A DNA stretch of 64,000 bases. It comes from Microbulbifer marinus. Lineage in GTDB: Bacteria > Pseudomonadota > Gammaproteobacteria > Pseudomonadales > Cellvibrionaceae. Positions 20,068-30,570 of the stretch are shown piece after piece. The first letter of the stretch is position 1, and each line of letters starts with the position of its first letter. Below the pieces are notes generated by a model. It was not told where the DNA came from. It saw only the letters and a program-made list of their open reading frames with translations, and ran no database searches. The stretch is from assembly GCF_900107725.1 (NCBI RefSeq), contig NZ_FNQO01000001.1, forward strand, positions 1,232,458 to 1,296,457, in the 5' to 3' direction. The position numbers were made by a program, and so were the translations under genes.

Positions 20068-22104
20068 TTATTCGCCTGTGGCGATGCGGCCGCCGTCAGC
20101 GGTTCGCCCAAACACAAAATTGGCTCGCGGTGACCACTGTCGCAGCAGCCGGCGCAGCTGTTTCTCCGCCGCCGGATCCTCGCCATAGGCCGCCCTTTCA
20201 AAAGCGGCGGTGATGCGCTCGACCATCGGTGCCAACGCGGGCATCTCGATGCCTACACGGCGGGCAAAATCCCGCGGCGCTTCGCCGGGGCGGCGGGCGA
20301 TACCCGCGCGGGCCATACGCCGACAGAATTTCTGGTACAGCCGGCTCGCCGGCGGCAGGCGACGGCCGCGGTTGCTGAGCCACAGCCACAGCAACATGCC
20401 GGTCAGGGCCAAGGCAACCGGCACCGCGATGAACGCCGCCAGACGCAGCGGGGAGACCTCACCGAGTAGTTTCTTCAGCAGGTTCTCCTGTTTGTCGCTG
20501 TCGAAGCTCACCACTGTCTGGTACCAGCGGTAATTGATCATGTCCCACTCCAGCCGCAGCCGATTGAGCACGGAGATGCGATGCAGCTGCAGCAGGGAAT
20601 CCTGCATGAATTCATCGGCGGCGGCACTCTGCAAACCGTCACGAATGCGTTCCGGTGAGACTGCAGCGGTCGGATCCACCCGCTGCCAGCCGCGCCCGGG
20701 AAGCCAGATTTCCGCCCAGGCGTGCGCATCGTATTCGCGCACCAGCAGGTATTCCTCCTGCTCGACCCACTCACCGCCCTGATAGCCGGCCACCACCCGT
20801 GCCGGCACCCCCGCGGCACGCATGGTAAATACGTAGCTGCTGGCGAAGTGTTCGCAAAACCCCTGCTGGCTGCCGAACAGAAAATCGTCGATGGAATCCG
20901 CCCCCAGTGCCGGCGGCTTCAAGGTGTAAGTGAAACTGCGGTTGAAATATTTCAGTACGTGGGCGGAAATTTCCTCCGCCCCCAGGCCCGAAGCATGGAA
21001 CTCCTCCGCCCAGGCACGGGTGCGCGGGTTGCCGCCGCGCGGCAGCTGCAGATAGCGGCGATATTCGAAATCGCTCAGCTCGCGGTCATCGGTGAGCGTC
21101 TCGCGCGGCCAGGAACGCACATCATAGGCGAAGCGATTGTATACCGGTCGTTTCTTGAGGAGGCGGTCATCGGCGGTCTCACCGACGCCGCGGGTGTCGG
21201 AGATCGGCCGTGCCATGGCGAACAGCCAGGGATTATTGGTGGCCTCCTGTATCACCCGGTAGCGATAGCGCGGCCCCACTTCCGGCAGCTTCTGCTCGCG
21301 ACCCTGCCAGCGTACGACGCCGCCTTCGCGCGGATCCACGCCGAATCCCTGGCTCCAGCGACGTCCGTCAAAGTCGGCGTAGACCAGACCGCGCCAGTAG
21401 CGCTGTTCCGGCGGCGGTATCGGTCCGTCGAACGCAATGCGCAGGGCCGGCTTGTCCGACTTCGACAGGCGGGTGAAATCGCCGGGCGTCATCGAGTCGC
21501 TGATGCCGGTAGTGGTGCCGGAATTATTCTGTGGCACCGCCCACAGGGGCCCGAGGCGCGGCATCACGATAAACAGCAATAGCATCAGCGGCACTGCCTG
21601 GGCCAGCAGGCGCAGGGATAGCCCCAGGGCCCGGCGCGGACGCGCGCTGAAGTGGCCCAGCTGCGCCGCCAGCGCGGCGGTGACCACCACCACACAGACA
21701 GTGCCGTAGAGCGCATAGGGAATGGTCTGCTCGTAGACAAACAGTGTGGCAGCGACGAAATACGCCAGTAACAGGCTCAGAAAAGCATCGCGGCGGCTGA
21801 CCAGCTCGAGGTTTTTCAGTGTGAAGGATATCGCCAGTAACGCCACCATTGGCTCCAGCGCAAACCAGCGCCGATAGGACAGTGCCAGGCCCGCAACCGT
21901 CAGCCCCACGACCAGCAGCTTTACCGTGCGCCCCGGCAGGTCACGGCGCCCGCGGAAGACCTCGAGGCGCCAGTAGACGGCAAAGGCCCAGGCACACACG
22001 ATCCACAGCGGTAGCTGCGCGAAATGCGGCAGCAGCGCGGCGAACTGGGCGGCGAAAATCCACAACAGGCTCTCGCGGGGCAGGAGCTCACTTTGATTGG
22101 CCAC
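20068..22104 (-). CDS. tgpA: TgpA-like transglutaminase membrane protein (DUF3488)
   Basis: A 678-residue inner-membrane protein. The N-terminal DUF3488 part has about six membrane segments (residues 10-185). A periplasmic transglutaminase-like domain follows (about 200-540), with the triad Cys417 (GFCEHFA), His461 (YDAHAWAEIW) and Asp477 (QRVDPTA). A further membrane helix lies at about 557-575, before a cytoplasmic DUF4129 tail. P. aeruginosa TgpA has the same layout and is essential there; its substrate is unsettled. The start overlaps the end of the DUF58 gene by 17 bases, in the usual order moxR-DUF58-tgpA. Confidence 0.93.
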   Translation of the reverse strand: MANQSELLPRESLLWIFAAQFAALLPHFAQLPLWIVCAWAFAVYWRLEVFRGRRDLPGRTVKLLVVGLTVAGLALSYRRWFALEPMVALLAISFTLKNLELVSRRDAFLSLLLAYFVAATLFVYEQTIPYALYGTVCVVVVTAALAAQLGHFSARPRRALGLSLRLLAQAVPLMLLLFIVMPRLGPLWAVPQNNSGTTTGISDSMTPGDFTRLSKSDKPALRIAFDGPIPPPEQRYWRGLVYADFDGRRWSQGFGVDPREGGVVRWQGREQKLPEVGPRYRYRVIQEATNNPWLFAMARPISDTRGVGETADDRLLKKRPVYNRFAYDVRSWPRETLTDDRELSDFEYRRYLQLPRGGNPRTRAWAEEFHASGLGAEEISAHVLKYFNRSFTYTLKPPALGADSIDDFLFGSQQGFCEHFASSYVFTMRAAGVPARVVAGYQGGEWVEQEEYLLVREYDAHAWAEIWLPGRGWQRVDPTAAVSPERIRDGLQSAAADEFMQDSLLQLHRISVLNRLRLEWDMINYRWYQTVVSFDSDKQENLLKKLLGEVSPLRLAAFIAVPVALALTGMLLWLWLSNRGRRLPPASRLYQKFCRRMARAGIARRPGEAPRDFARRVGIEMPALAPMVERITAAFERAAYGEDPAAEKQLRRLLRQWSPRANFVFGRTADGGRIATGE

Positions 22105-23110
22105 CGACGCCCCCTTTCACTGGAAACAGTGCCAGTGCCGTCAGCACCCGCTGCAGATGATCGGCCCCCTGCGCCGGCGCCAGCTTGCTACCGGGGATCC
22201 GCAACCCGTAGGCGATCTGCTGTCGCTCAGCCTGCAGCGCCCAGTGACACAGGTTGCTAAGGCGGGTCTCCACGTCGCGCCCGCCGAGCAGCTCCCAGTC
22301 CAGCCACAGGCGCGTATCGGCATGGCTCTCGTAGTTCTTGTTGTAGAGATCGCGGCCACCGGCATACTGCTTCCAGGCCAGATGGCGCAGGGAATCTCCC
22401 GGCTGATAGGGCTTGAGGCCGGCAAAATCGTCGCCGCCGCGAAGCGCCTGCGGCGCGACGGAAAGATCGTCGGATTCGCTGTCACTGAGCGTCGCACCGA
22501 TCGGCAGGGGGCCGGCGGACAGCGGCTGGGGGAAAACCAGGAATTCGATATCCAGATCGACCCAGCTCCAGCAGCGGAACAGTCCCAGTGGAAAGCGGCT
22601 CTCTATGCGTAACCGCGGTGCGCGTACCTTGCCGCGCGCCACTACCGGCAGTGCGACACGGATCTCGGCGCTGCTGCGCTCGTACAGATCCAGATAAGCG
22701 CCCTCCTCCGCTGGCCAGCCGACCCGTATCCACTCCCGCACGCGGCTGCCGCTGCGGCTCACATCGATATCCGCTTCAGCGTAGTCGCCGGCAAAGGCCG
22801 GGCGCGCTGCCAGCAGTTGCAGCCGCAGGCCGGAGAGATTGGCAAACGTATGCACCGGTAGCACCGCGAACAGGCTGACGAGCAGAAAAGTCAGGGCGAT
22901 GACAAGGTTGTTCTCATAGTTGGTGCCGAGCAGCCACAGCAGGGCGACCACGAGCAGGAAGCCCATACCGGCGCGCGAAGGCAGGATAAACAGCTTGCTG
23001 TGATCCAGGGTGACGCTGCGCGACGGCGGCGAGCGGCGGCTCAGCCAGCGCTGCATCAGCTCGCGCCAGCGGTCGGCAATCGGGCGGGCAATATCGCTCG
23101 GGAAGCTCAT
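22088..23110 (-). CDS. DUF58 domain protein
   Basis: A 340-residue protein with two adjacent membrane segments at about residues 48-85, followed by a beta-rich stretch and a DUF58 domain. The DUF58 signature is LKPYQPGDSLRHLAWKQYAGGRDLYNKNYE near residues 228-257. In this family the domain usually accompanies a MoxR ATPase and a transglutaminase, which is the arrangement here: the moxR stop lies four bases upstream and the tgpA start overlaps downstream. A chaperone- or von-Willebrand-like role has been proposed for the family; its molecular function is not settled. Confidence 0.92.
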   Translation of the reverse strand: MSFPSDIARPIADRWRELMQRWLSRRSPPSRSVTLDHSKLFILPSRAGMGFLLVVALLWLLGTNYENNLVIALTFLLVSLFAVLPVHTFANLSGLRLQLLAARPAFAGDYAEADIDVSRSGSRVREWIRVGWPAEEGAYLDLYERSSAEIRVALPVVARGKVRAPRLRIESRFPLGLFRCWSWVDLDIEFLVFPQPLSAGPLPIGATLSDSESDDLSVAPQALRGGDDFAGLKPYQPGDSLRHLAWKQYAGGRDLYNKNYESHADTRLWLDWELLGGRDVETRLSNLCHWALQAERQQIAYGLRIPGSKLAPAQGADHLQRVLTALALFPVKGGVGGQSK

Positions 23111-23114
23111 CGAA

Positions 23115-24038
23115 TCAGGCCGCGATAATGTCGACCTGGCGCATCAATCGCTCCACCAACTGGGTGCCGTCGCCCCAGTCGCCATGGGAATCACTCTGCA
23201 GGCGGTGTCCGGCTACCGAAGGCAGCACCGCCTGGATATCTTCCGGCAGCAGGTGACCACGCCCGTGGATCAGCGCCCAGGCACGCGCCGCGTGCAGCAA
23301 CGCCAGGGCGCCGCGCGGGGAAAGACCCACTGCACACTCCGGGCTCTGGCGTGTGTGCAGCACCAGTCGCTCCAGATAGTCGAGCAAGCTCTCCGAAGCC
23401 TTCACCTGCCCCACCAGGCCCTGCATCTTTTTCAATGCCGTGACATCGACGCGCGGCTTCAGCTGTTGCAGCTGCGCCCGCGGATCCGCGCCGAGGAACA
23501 GTGCCCGCTCCGCTTCGCGGGTCGGATAACCGAGACTGATGCGCATCAGGAAGCGGTCCAGCTGGGATTCCGGTAGCGAGAAGGTTCCCGACTGATGCAG
23601 TGGATTCTGGGTGGCGATGACGAAGAAGGGCTCCGGCAGCGGGCGCGTCTCACCATCGACACTGACCTGGCGCTCTTCCATCGCCTCCAACAACGCACTC
23701 TGGGTCTTGGGGGAGGCGCGGTTGATCTCGTCCGCGAGCAGCAGCTGGCTGAACACCGGCCCCTCGTGAAAGCGGAACTGGCCGGAATCGCGCTCGAAGA
23801 TGGAGACCCCGAGGATATCCGCCGGCAGCATGTCGCTAGTGAATTGCACCCGCTTGTAGGAGAGCCCCAGTACCTGCGCCAGCGCGTGCGCCAGCGTGGT
23901 CTTGCCCATGCCGGGCAGGTCCTCGATCAACAGGTGACCGCGGGACAACAGGCAGGCCAGTGCCAGCTTGACCTGATGATCCTTGCCCAACAGAACCTTG
24001 CCGATATCGGCGACGATGGCGGAAATTAACTTTTGCAC
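23115..24038 (-). CDS. MoxR-family AAA+ ATPase
   Basis: A 307-residue AAA+ ATPase. Walker A is DLPGMGKTTLAHALA (about residues 38-52), Walker B is LLLADEINRASPKTQSALLEAMEE, and sensor 1 is FFVIATQNP. The C-terminal lid carries LSPRGALALLHAARAWA, typical of MoxR proteins. Members are thought to act as chaperones that mature a partner complex; here the partner genes would be the DUF58 and tgpA genes directly downstream. The start is GTG at 24038, with GGA seven bases upstream; the nearest ATG is out of frame. It is the promoter-proximal gene of the set. Confidence 0.93.
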   Translation of the reverse strand: MQKLISAIVADIGKVLLGKDHQVKLALACLLSRGHLLIEDLPGMGKTTLAHALAQVLGLSYKRVQFTSDMLPADILGVSIFERDSGQFRFHEGPVFSQLLLADEINRASPKTQSALLEAMEERQVSVDGETRPLPEPFFVIATQNPLHQSGTFSLPESQLDRFLMRISLGYPTREAERALFLGADPRAQLQQLKPRVDVTALKKMQGLVGQVKASESLLDYLERLVLHTRQSPECAVGLSPRGALALLHAARAWALIHGRGHLLPEDIQAVLPSVAGHRLQSDSHGDWGDGTQLVERLMRQVDIIAA

Positions 24039-24205
24039 GGCAAATCCATTACTGCTCGGTTTTTCTTTGCGGCCCGTTCATTCAGGCTCAGGGGCGGCCC
24101 CACTGCCGGGGCTTCGCATCGCGGGTGATGCGTTATTCAACCTCGACTATTAATCATAGGTGTTTGACACAAGGGCTCTGCCCTTACTGTCACAAACCGC
24201 GCCAG

Positions 24206-25387
24206 TTACAGCTGCGCGAGTCCCCGCAGCAGGTCCCGCTGCAGGTCCTCGACATCCTCCAGCCCCACGGAAATCCGGATCAGGTTCTCGGTGATCCCGG
24301 CGCGTGCCTTGTCCTCCTCAGAAAGGCGCCCATGGGTGGTGGTAGCCGGATGCACTATGGTGCTCTTGGCATCGCCGAGGTTGGCGGTACAGGACAGGAT
24401 CTTGCAGCTGTCGATCACTTTCCATGCCGCTTCACGGCCACCGCGGACGGTGAAACTGAGCACGCCGCCAAAGGCCGACTGCTGTTTGGCGGCCAACAGG
24501 TGGCCGGCGTGCTTCGGCAGGCCGGTGTAGTTGACCTTTTCCACCACCGCCTGCTCGTCCAGCCACCAGGCCAGCGCCAACGCATTGCGGGAGTGGGCCT
24601 GCATACGCAGGTTCAGGGTTTCCAGCCCCTTCAGGAAAACCCAGGCATTGAACGGGCTCATGCTCGGGCCGGCGGTGCGCAGAAACACCACCAGCTCGTC
24701 CATGATTTCCTTTTTGCCCACAGCGACACCGCCGACACAGCGGCCCTGGCCATCCAGGTACTTGGTGGCCGAGTGCACGACAATATCCGCGCCCAGCGCC
24801 AGTGGGCGCTGCAGTGCGGGGGTACAGAAACAGTTGTCCACCACCAGCTGTGCGCCGGCGCTGTGGGCCAGCTCGGCGAGCGCGGCGATATCCGCGACTT
24901 CACACAGCGGGTTCGACGGCGTCTCCATAAACAGCAGCTTGGTGGATCCGTCCACGGCCCCTTTCCAGGCATCCATATCGGTGAGATCCACGTAGCTCAC
25001 CCGCACGCCGAATTTTTCCATATAGCGGCCGAACAGAGCGGTGGTGGTACCAAAAACGCTGCGTGAGCAGATGACGCGATCACCGCTTTTCAGCAGCGCC
25101 ATGCACAGGCTGAGAATGGCCGCCATGCCGCTGGAAGTGGCTACCGCCGCCTCGCCGCCCTCGAGCGCCGCGATGCGCTGTTCGAACATGCGCACGGTCG
25201 GATTGGTGTAACGGGAATAGACGTTGCCCTGGCTGTCGCCGGAGAAACGCGCCGCGGCTTCGGCGGCAGAGGGGAATACATAACTGGATGTGAGGAACAT
25301 CGCCTCGGAGTGTTCGCCTTCCGGCGATCGAACCTGCCCGGCGCGCACCGCCAGGGTATCCAGTGAATAGCCGTCGTCTTCGAACAT
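24206..25387 (-). CDS. metZ: O-succinylhomoserine sulfhydrylase
   Basis: A 393-residue PLP enzyme of the Cys/Met metabolism family. It converts O-succinylhomoserine and sulfide to homocysteine in methionine synthesis. The PLP lysine is Lys209 in HSATKYLDGQGRCVGG; other family marks are YSRYTNPTVRMFEQRIAALEGGE and FMETPSNP. The position just downstream of purF is the same as for metZ in Pseudomonas. A cystathionine gamma-synthase would be the alternative, but the gene context and sequence favour MetZ. A small hairpin AAGGGC-AGA-GCCCTT lies past the stop, without a T run. Confidence 0.94.
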   Translation of the reverse strand: MFEDDGYSLDTLAVRAGQVRSPEGEHSEAMFLTSSYVFPSAAEAAARFSGDSQGNVYSRYTNPTVRMFEQRIAALEGGEAAVATSSGMAAILSLCMALLKSGDRVICSRSVFGTTTALFGRYMEKFGVRVSYVDLTDMDAWKGAVDGSTKLLFMETPSNPLCEVADIAALAELAHSAGAQLVVDNCFCTPALQRPLALGADIVVHSATKYLDGQGRCVGGVAVGKKEIMDELVVFLRTAGPSMSPFNAWVFLKGLETLNLRMQAHSRNALALAWWLDEQAVVEKVNYTGLPKHAGHLLAAKQQSAFGGVLSFTVRGGREAAWKVIDSCKILSCTANLGDAKSTIVHPATTTHGRLSEEDKARAGITENLIRISVGLEDVEDLQRDLLRGLAQL

Positions 25388-25494
25388 AAACCGTCCCGGG
25401 TCTCTGCTGTTGGGAAGACGGTTATGTTACCCGAATTGGCGTGGGAAGGCGCCCTCCTCCGCGTCGCGGGCGGGGGCGCCGGAGAGGTTGCTGC

Positions 25495-26982
25495 TTACAG
25501 GCTGCCCTGGCTGCCTTTGCCCTGCTTGGCGGCGTCGTTACGCGCGGCGTGCAGCTGCTCCAGGTAGTTCTCGTCAACGTCACCGGTAACGTAGTTACCG
25601 TCGAACACCGAGCAGTCGAACTGCTCGATATTTTCGTTGCCCTCGGCGGAGCTCTCCACCAGGTCCTGCAGGTCCTGATAGATCAGCCAGTCTGCCCCGA
25701 TCTCCTCGCACACCTCCTCGGTTGTGCGGCCGTGAGCCACCAGCTCGCTGGCGGACGGCATATCGATACCGTAGACGTTGGGGTATTTCACCGCCGGTGC
25801 CGCGGAGGCGAAGTACACCTTGGCCGCCCCTGCCTCGCGCGCCATCTGGATAATCTGCTTGCAGGTGGTGCCACGCACGATGGAATCGTCCACCAGCAAC
25901 ACATTCTTGCCGCGGAATTCCAGCTCGATGGCGTTCAGCTTCTGGCGCACGGACTTCTTGCGCTGCTTCTGGCCCGGCATGATGAAAGTGCGGCCGATAT
26001 AACGGTTCTTCACCATGCCTTCACGGAACTTCACGCCCAGGCGGTAAGCCACCGTCTGGCCGGCGGTGCGGGCGGAATCCGGAATCGGGATCACCACGTC
26101 GATATCGTGATCCGGGCGCTCACGCAGGATCTTGTCCGCCAGGTGCTCACCCTGACGCAGGCGCGCCTTGTGTACGGATACGCCGTCCATGATGGAGTCG
26201 GGACGGGCGAAGTAGACGTGTTCGAAAATGCACGGATTCAGCGAAGAATTCTCCGCGCACTGCTCGGCGTGGACTGTGCCGTCCAGCTCGATATAGATCG
26301 CCTCGCCCGGCGCCACATCGCGCACCAGGGTATAGCCCAGCACGTCCAGTGCCACTGACTCGGAAGCCACCATGTATTCGGTGCCCTTGTCGGTCTCGCG
26401 CTTGCCGTAGACCAGTGGGCGGATACCGTGCGGGTCGCGGAAAGCGACGATACCGTAGCCGACGATCAGCGCCACACAGGCGTAGCCACCGCGCACGCGT
26501 TTGTGCACCGCGCGCATCGCGGTGAAGATGTCCTCCGCTTTCGGCTGCAACTTGTGCTGTTTGTGCAGCTCGTGGGCGAAGACATTCAGCAACACTTCGG
26601 AGTCCGAGTCGGTGTTGATGTGGCGCAGGTCCTGCTGGAAGATTTCCTCGGCGACTTCGCGCACGTTGGTGAGGTTGCCATTGTGGGCCATGGCAATGCC
26701 GTAGGGGGAGTTGACGTAGAAGGGCTGGGCCAGCGCCGGGCCGGAACTGCCGGCGGTCGGGTAGCGCACATGGCCGATGCCGAAGTTGCCCTTCAGGCGC
26801 TCCATGTGGCGCGCGCGGAATACGTCGCGCACCAAGCCGTTGGCCTTCTGCTGGTTCAGACGGTCGTCGTCACAGGTGACGATGCCGGCGGCGTCCTGCC
26901 CGCGGTGTTGCAACAGGGTGAGTGCGTCGTACAACTGCAGATTGACGTCACTCTTACCGACGATACCGACAATACCACACAT
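25495..26982 (-). CDS. purF: Amidophosphoribosyltransferase
   Basis: A 495-residue enzyme for the first committed step of purine synthesis (PRPP plus glutamine to phosphoribosylamine). It starts MCGIVGIVG, so Cys2 is the N-terminal nucleophile of the glutaminase domain after Met removal. The phosphoribosyltransferase half has the PRPP loop [14 protein letters not shown]. Length is close to E. coli PurF (505). The gene follows cvpA by 42 bases, an order found in many gammaproteobacteria. A GGCGCCC/GGGCGCC stem lies after the stop. Confidence 0.97.
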   Translation of the reverse strand: MCGIVGIVGKSDVNLQLYDALTLLQHRGQDAAGIVTCDDDRLNQQKANGLVRDVFRARHMERLKGNFGIGHVRYPTAGSSGPALAQPFYVNSPYGIAMAHNGNLTNVREVAEEIFQQDLRHINTDSDSEVLLNVFAHELHKQHKLQPKAEDIFTAMRAVHKRVRGGYACVALIVGYGIVAFRDPHGIRPLVYGKRETDKGTEYMVASESVALDVLGYTLVRDVAPGEAIYIELDGTVHAEQCAENSSLNPCIFEHVYFARPDSIMDGVSVHKARLRQGEHLADKILRERPDHDIDVVIPIPDSARTAGQTVAYRLGVKFREGMVKNRYIGRTFIMPGQKQRKKSVRQKLNAIELEFRGKNVLLVDDSIVRGTTCKQIIQMAREAGAAKVYFASAAPAVKYPNVYGIDMPSASELVAHGRTTEEVCEEIGADWLIYQDLQDLVESSAEGNENIEQFDCSVFDGNYVTGDVDENYLEQLHAARNDAAKQGKGSQGSL

Positions 26983-27024
26983 AGTCTTGGCCCTATGGTC
27001 GAGAAGGGGCGATGGCTCGCCCGT

Positions 27025-27519
27025 TTAAAACAATTTTACAAAAAAGCCCTTGATGACCGCGGCCAGATCCCGCGCGCTGTCCTCGAAGGCGAGGAAATGG
27101 GGAATCAATGCCGAATCCCGCCACCAGCTGTCCTCTTCCACCGGCACCAGTGCCGGTGCCAGTATCAGCAGCGCCATCACGACTATCGCGCCGCGCAATA
27201 AACCGAAGACCATCCCCAATACCCGGTCAGTACCGGACAGGCCGGTGGCTTCGACGAACGCGGACAGGGTCATGTTCAGGCCGGCACCGGCCAGCAGCGT
27301 GAAGATAAACAGGATGGCGAAGGCTGCGATTGCCTGCAGCGATGGAGTGTCCACCAAATTGGAAAGTAACGGTGCCAGCTGATCGCGGAACATCATCGCG
27401 ATCACGAAAGCGGCGACCCAGGTAGCTAAGGACAGGGTTTCGCGCACAAAGCCGCGACTGAGACCGATCAGCGTGGAAATGGCCACGATTGCCAGAATGG
27501 TCCAGTCAGCCCAGTTCAT
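27025..27519 (-). CDS. cvpA: CvpA family membrane protein
   Basis: A 164-residue inner-membrane protein with four hydrophobic segments (about residues 5-20, 28-47, 63-85 and 102-123). The start NWADWTILAIVAISTLIGLSRG and the block GADRVLG-like GTDRVLGMVFGLLRGAIVV are the CvpA family marks. E. coli CvpA was found through colicin V production and its molecular role is unclear. It lies between the SPOR-protein gene and purF, as in most relatives. Confidence 0.94.
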   Translation of the reverse strand: MNWADWTILAIVAISTLIGLSRGFVRETLSLATWVAAFVIAMMFRDQLAPLLSNLVDTPSLQAIAAFAILFIFTLLAGAGLNMTLSAFVEATGLSGTDRVLGMVFGLLRGAIVVMALLILAPALVPVEEDSWWRDSALIPHFLAFEDSARDLAAVIKGFFVKLF

Positions 27520-27665
27520 CCAGTCCTACCTGCGTGGCGGCTGCTGCCGCGAAGAGCGCGCATTCTAACTGAAGCGCATCTGCGCGTGAAGCTGTACGCA
27601 TAACCGTTCGAAATTAGGAGCCGGAATGTTCGGAATGACCGGATACGGGGCAACGCGGCTCGGCA

Positions 27666-28304
27666 TCAGGCCTTGAGGCGTAGCACCAGAGCCTGGGCCT
27701 TGAGCAGTTGATCCAGTTCCCGCTTGACCGCCTGGGCATCCGCCTTGCTGACGCTGGGGCCGACGAAGACCCGCACAAACTGCCCCTTGCTGGTGGTCAC
27801 AGCCCGGGTGTAGGCCTTGTAGCCCTTGTCCATCAGGCGGGCGCGCAGCTTGTCGGCCCGGGCCTCGTCGCGGTAGGACGCGACTTGCACCACCCAGGCG
27901 ATCGGCAGCCCCTGCGGATCGAGCACCGGCGCGGGATCTTTTTTCTCTACCTGCGGCTTTTCGGCCTGTTCAGTCTTTTCCTGATCGGACTCTGCAACGG
28001 AAGCCACACTTTCCCGTTTTGGATTAGAAAACTGTTCCGGCACTTCTGGCTGAAAGGCGGCCTCCGGCGCCGGGGCCGGTGCCACACCGGCGACGGGCTC
28101 CGGCGCGGCGATCTCGATCGGGCGAATATCCGGTGCCGGCGGGATCTGGCTGGTCACGTCGATATAACGCGCACCCTCGCGGTCGAACAGGCTCGGCAGG
28201 AAGATAACAGCGAGCGCAACCAGCACCAGCGCACCTACGATGCGCTGCTTGAAGCCGTCGTTCAGTCGCCCGCCGCGGGGCGGATTATGGTCGCGACTCG
28301 CCAT
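27666..28304 (-). CDS. dedD: SPOR-domain membrane protein, DedD-like
   Basis: A 212-residue protein from the ATG at 28304 (MASRDHNPPRGG). One membrane segment spans about residues 20-36 (IVGALVLVALAVIFLPSLF), followed by a Pro/Ala/Glu-rich periplasmic linker and a C-terminal SPOR domain (about 130-210, beginning IAWVVQVASYRDEARADKLRARL). SPOR domains bind denuded glycan strands at the septum, so this protein probably joins the division site. The start lies within the last 20 bases of folC, which implies coupling. Order folC-dedD-cvpA-purF is conserved in gammaproteobacteria. Confidence 0.9.
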   Translation of the reverse strand: MASRDHNPPRGGRLNDGFKQRIVGALVLVALAVIFLPSLFDREGARYIDVTSQIPPAPDIRPIEIAAPEPVAGVAPAPAPEAAFQPEVPEQFSNPKRESVASVAESDQEKTEQAEKPQVEKKDPAPVLDPQGLPIAWVVQVASYRDEARADKLRARLMDKGYKAYTRAVTTSKGQFVRVFVGPSVSKADAQAVKRELDQLLKAQALVLRLKA

Positions 28305-29556
28305 CGCCCTCTTCTCGAATCTGTTGTAAAACCTCCGCCACAGTAAAGAAGGATCCGAAGACAAGCAACCTGTCTTGCGGACCAGCGGTCACCAACAGCC
28401 GTTCCAGCCCGTCGACCACCGTCGGGCAGCGCTCGTCCACCTTGTCCGCGAGCACCCCGGCATCCTTCAATCCACCCAGCAGCGCCGCACAATCCGCCGC
28501 CCGGGGATTGTCCGGCAGCAGCGCCGGGTGCCAGCTGTCGACCTGCTCGCGCAGCGGTGTAAACAGTCCTGGCAGATCCTTGTCCGCCATAACCGCAACC
28601 AGTGCATGCGTCTGGCCGGTAACCGGATTGGCGTCGAGCCAGCGCGCCAGGTATTCGGCCGCAGCCGGATTGTGGCCGACATCCAGCAGCAGCGAGCGCT
28701 CGCGCCAGCGGATCTGCTGGCAGCGGCCGGCCAGCCGGATGTCGGCCAGCACTTCGTCCACGCCCCGCGGTGGCAGTGCCTCCAGCACGGCGAGCGCGGT
28801 GATCGCCGCGACGATACTCGGGCGCGGTAAACTGACCGGCGGAATTGCGACGGTGAGATCGCCGAAGCGGTAACTTTCGCCGTCGGCAGAGCAGTCGACG
28901 GTAAAATCACGACCGATGAAATAGCTCGGCGCCCCGAGGCTCGCCGCGGCGGAGACGACGGACAACGGCGGTTGCGGATCGGCACAGATAAACGGACTGC
29001 CCGGGCGCAGTATGCCGGCCTTCTCGCGGCCAATCACCTCGCGATCACTGCCGAGCCAGGCCTCGTGGTCGATGGCCACACTGGTGATGATGGCCAGATC
29101 CGCATCCACCAGATTGACCGCATCCAGGCGCCCGCCGAGCCCCACTTCCAGCAGTGCGTATGCAACGCCGGCACGCCGGAACAGCCACAGCGCCGCCAGG
29201 GTGGTGAACTCGAAGTAGGTAAGGCTGGTCTGGCCGCGGGCAGCTTCCACCGCCTCGAAAGCCTGGATCAGGTCAGCATCATCGACTTCGCTGCCGTCGA
29301 TTCGCACCCGCTCATTGAACCGCAGCAGGTGCGGCGAACTGTAGGCTCCCACCGAGTGACCACCGGCCCGCAACAGCGCCTCCATAGTGGCGACACAGGA
29401 ACCCTTGCCGTTGGTACCCGCCACAGTGATGACCGTCGGCGCCGGTTTCTCGACGTCCAAAACGCGCGCAACCGCGGCCACGCGCTCGAGCCCCAGTTCG
29501 ATCTCGGTCGGATGCAGCCGCTCCAGGCGGGCGAGCCAGTCTTGCAGTGTGGACAT
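28285..29556 (-). CDS. folC: Bifunctional dihydrofolate / folylpolyglutamate synthase
   Basis: A 423-residue ATP-dependent ligase of the Mur-ligase superfamily. The P-loop is TVAGTNGKGSCVATMEALL (about residues 48-66), with the further motifs YSSPHLLRFNERVRIDG and the C-terminal LLDVGHNPAAAEYLARWL. It adds glutamate to dihydropteroate and polyglutamylates folates. The ATG at 29556 (MSTLQDWLARL) matches family N-termini; an upstream in-frame start at 29625 would add an Arg-rich stretch with no similarity. The gene overlaps the SPOR gene downstream. Confidence 0.95.
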   Translation of the reverse strand: MSTLQDWLARLERLHPTEIELGLERVAAVARVLDVEKPAPTVITVAGTNGKGSCVATMEALLRAGGHSVGAYSSPHLLRFNERVRIDGSEVDDADLIQAFEAVEAARGQTSLTYFEFTTLAALWLFRRAGVAYALLEVGLGGRLDAVNLVDADLAIITSVAIDHEAWLGSDREVIGREKAGILRPGSPFICADPQPPLSVVSAAASLGAPSYFIGRDFTVDCSADGESYRFGDLTVAIPPVSLPRPSIVAAITALAVLEALPPRGVDEVLADIRLAGRCQQIRWRERSLLLDVGHNPAAAEYLARWLDANPVTGQTHALVAVMADKDLPGLFTPLREQVDSWHPALLPDNPRAADCAALLGGLKDAGVLADKVDERCPTVVDGLERLLVTAGPQDRLLVFGSFFTVAEVLQQIREEGDGESRP

Positions 29557-29715
29557 ATTTCGCTTCGTGTTACGCAGAAGCGGCGACCGCCAGGGACGGC
29601 GGAAATGCAGATTTTGCAGGAGCAAAAATCTACCTCTGGCCGCAACCGGTTTCCAATATTACTGGAAAGCCGGATCACAGCCAGGGGCCGCTTCCGCAAA
29701 ATGGATCTGTAGGGA

Positions 29716-30570
29716 TCAGACGCCGCTCAGTTTACCCAGCAGGCGCGATACCGTGGAACGCATTTCGCCGCGCGGGATGATCATATCGATGGCGCCGTGG
29801 TCGAGCAAAAATTCGCTGCGCTGGAAACCCTTGGGCAGTTTCTGGCGAATGGTCTGCTCGATAATGTTCGGACCCGCAAAGCCGGCGCGGGCACCGGGTT
29901 CGGCCGCATTGATATCGCCGAGCAGCGCCAGTGACGCAGACACGCCGCCATATACCGGATCGGTCATGATGGAGATATAGGGCACGCCGGCCATCTTCAT
30001 CTTTTCCAGTACCGCCGAGGTCTTCGCCATCTGCATCAGCGAGATCAGCGCCTCCTGCATACGCGCACCACCGGTAGCGGAGAAGCACACCAGCGGGATG
30101 CCCTCTTCCAGCGCGCGCTGGGCCGCGCGGGTAAAGCGTTCGCCGACCACATAACCCATGGAGCCGCCGTGGAAGGCAAATTCAAAGGCCACCGCCACCA
30201 GCGGCCGCCCCTCCAGGGTGCCGCGCATCGCAATCAGCGCATCGGTTTCGCCGGTCGCCTTCTGCGCCTGGGTCAGGCGGTCCTTGTATTTTTTCACATC
30301 CTTGAACTTGAGGCGGTCAACCGGCTCCACATCGGTCGCCAGCTCTTCGCGGCCCTCTTCGTCGAGGAAGATATCCAGGCGGCGCCGCGCACCGATGCGT
30401 ATGTGGTGGTCGCATTTGGGGCACACATCAAGGTTGCGCTCCAGCTCCGGGCGATACAGCATGGCGTCGCACTTGACGCACTTCTTCCAGACGCCCTCGG
30501 GAACTTTGCTGGCGCCGGTGCGGCGCTCGGTGCGGATAACCGCGGGCACAATCTTTTCTAACCAGCTCAT
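29716..30570 (-). CDS. accD: Acetyl-CoA carboxylase carboxyltransferase subunit beta
   Basis: A 284-residue subunit that transfers the carboxyl group from biotin carrier protein to acetyl-CoA, for fatty acid synthesis. The N-terminal zinc ribbon has Cys31, Cys34, Cys50 and Cys53 (CVKC...CPKC). The carboxyltransferase domain includes [33 protein letters not shown] and [12 protein letters not shown]. Length is close to other AccD proteins (about 290-304). It lies between trpA and folC, a common order in beta- and some gammaproteobacteria. Confidence 0.97.
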   Translation of the reverse strand: MSWLEKIVPAVIRTERRTGASKVPEGVWKKCVKCDAMLYRPELERNLDVCPKCDHHIRIGARRRLDIFLDEEGREELATDVEPVDRLKFKDVKKYKDRLTQAQKATGETDALIAMRGTLEGRPLVAVAFEFAFHGGSMGYVVGERFTRAAQRALEEGIPLVCFSATGGARMQEALISLMQMAKTSAVLEKMKMAGVPYISIMTDPVYGGVSASLALLGDINAAEPGARAGFAGPNIIEQTIRQKLPKGFQRSEFLLDHGAIDMIIPRGEMRSTVSRLLGKLSGV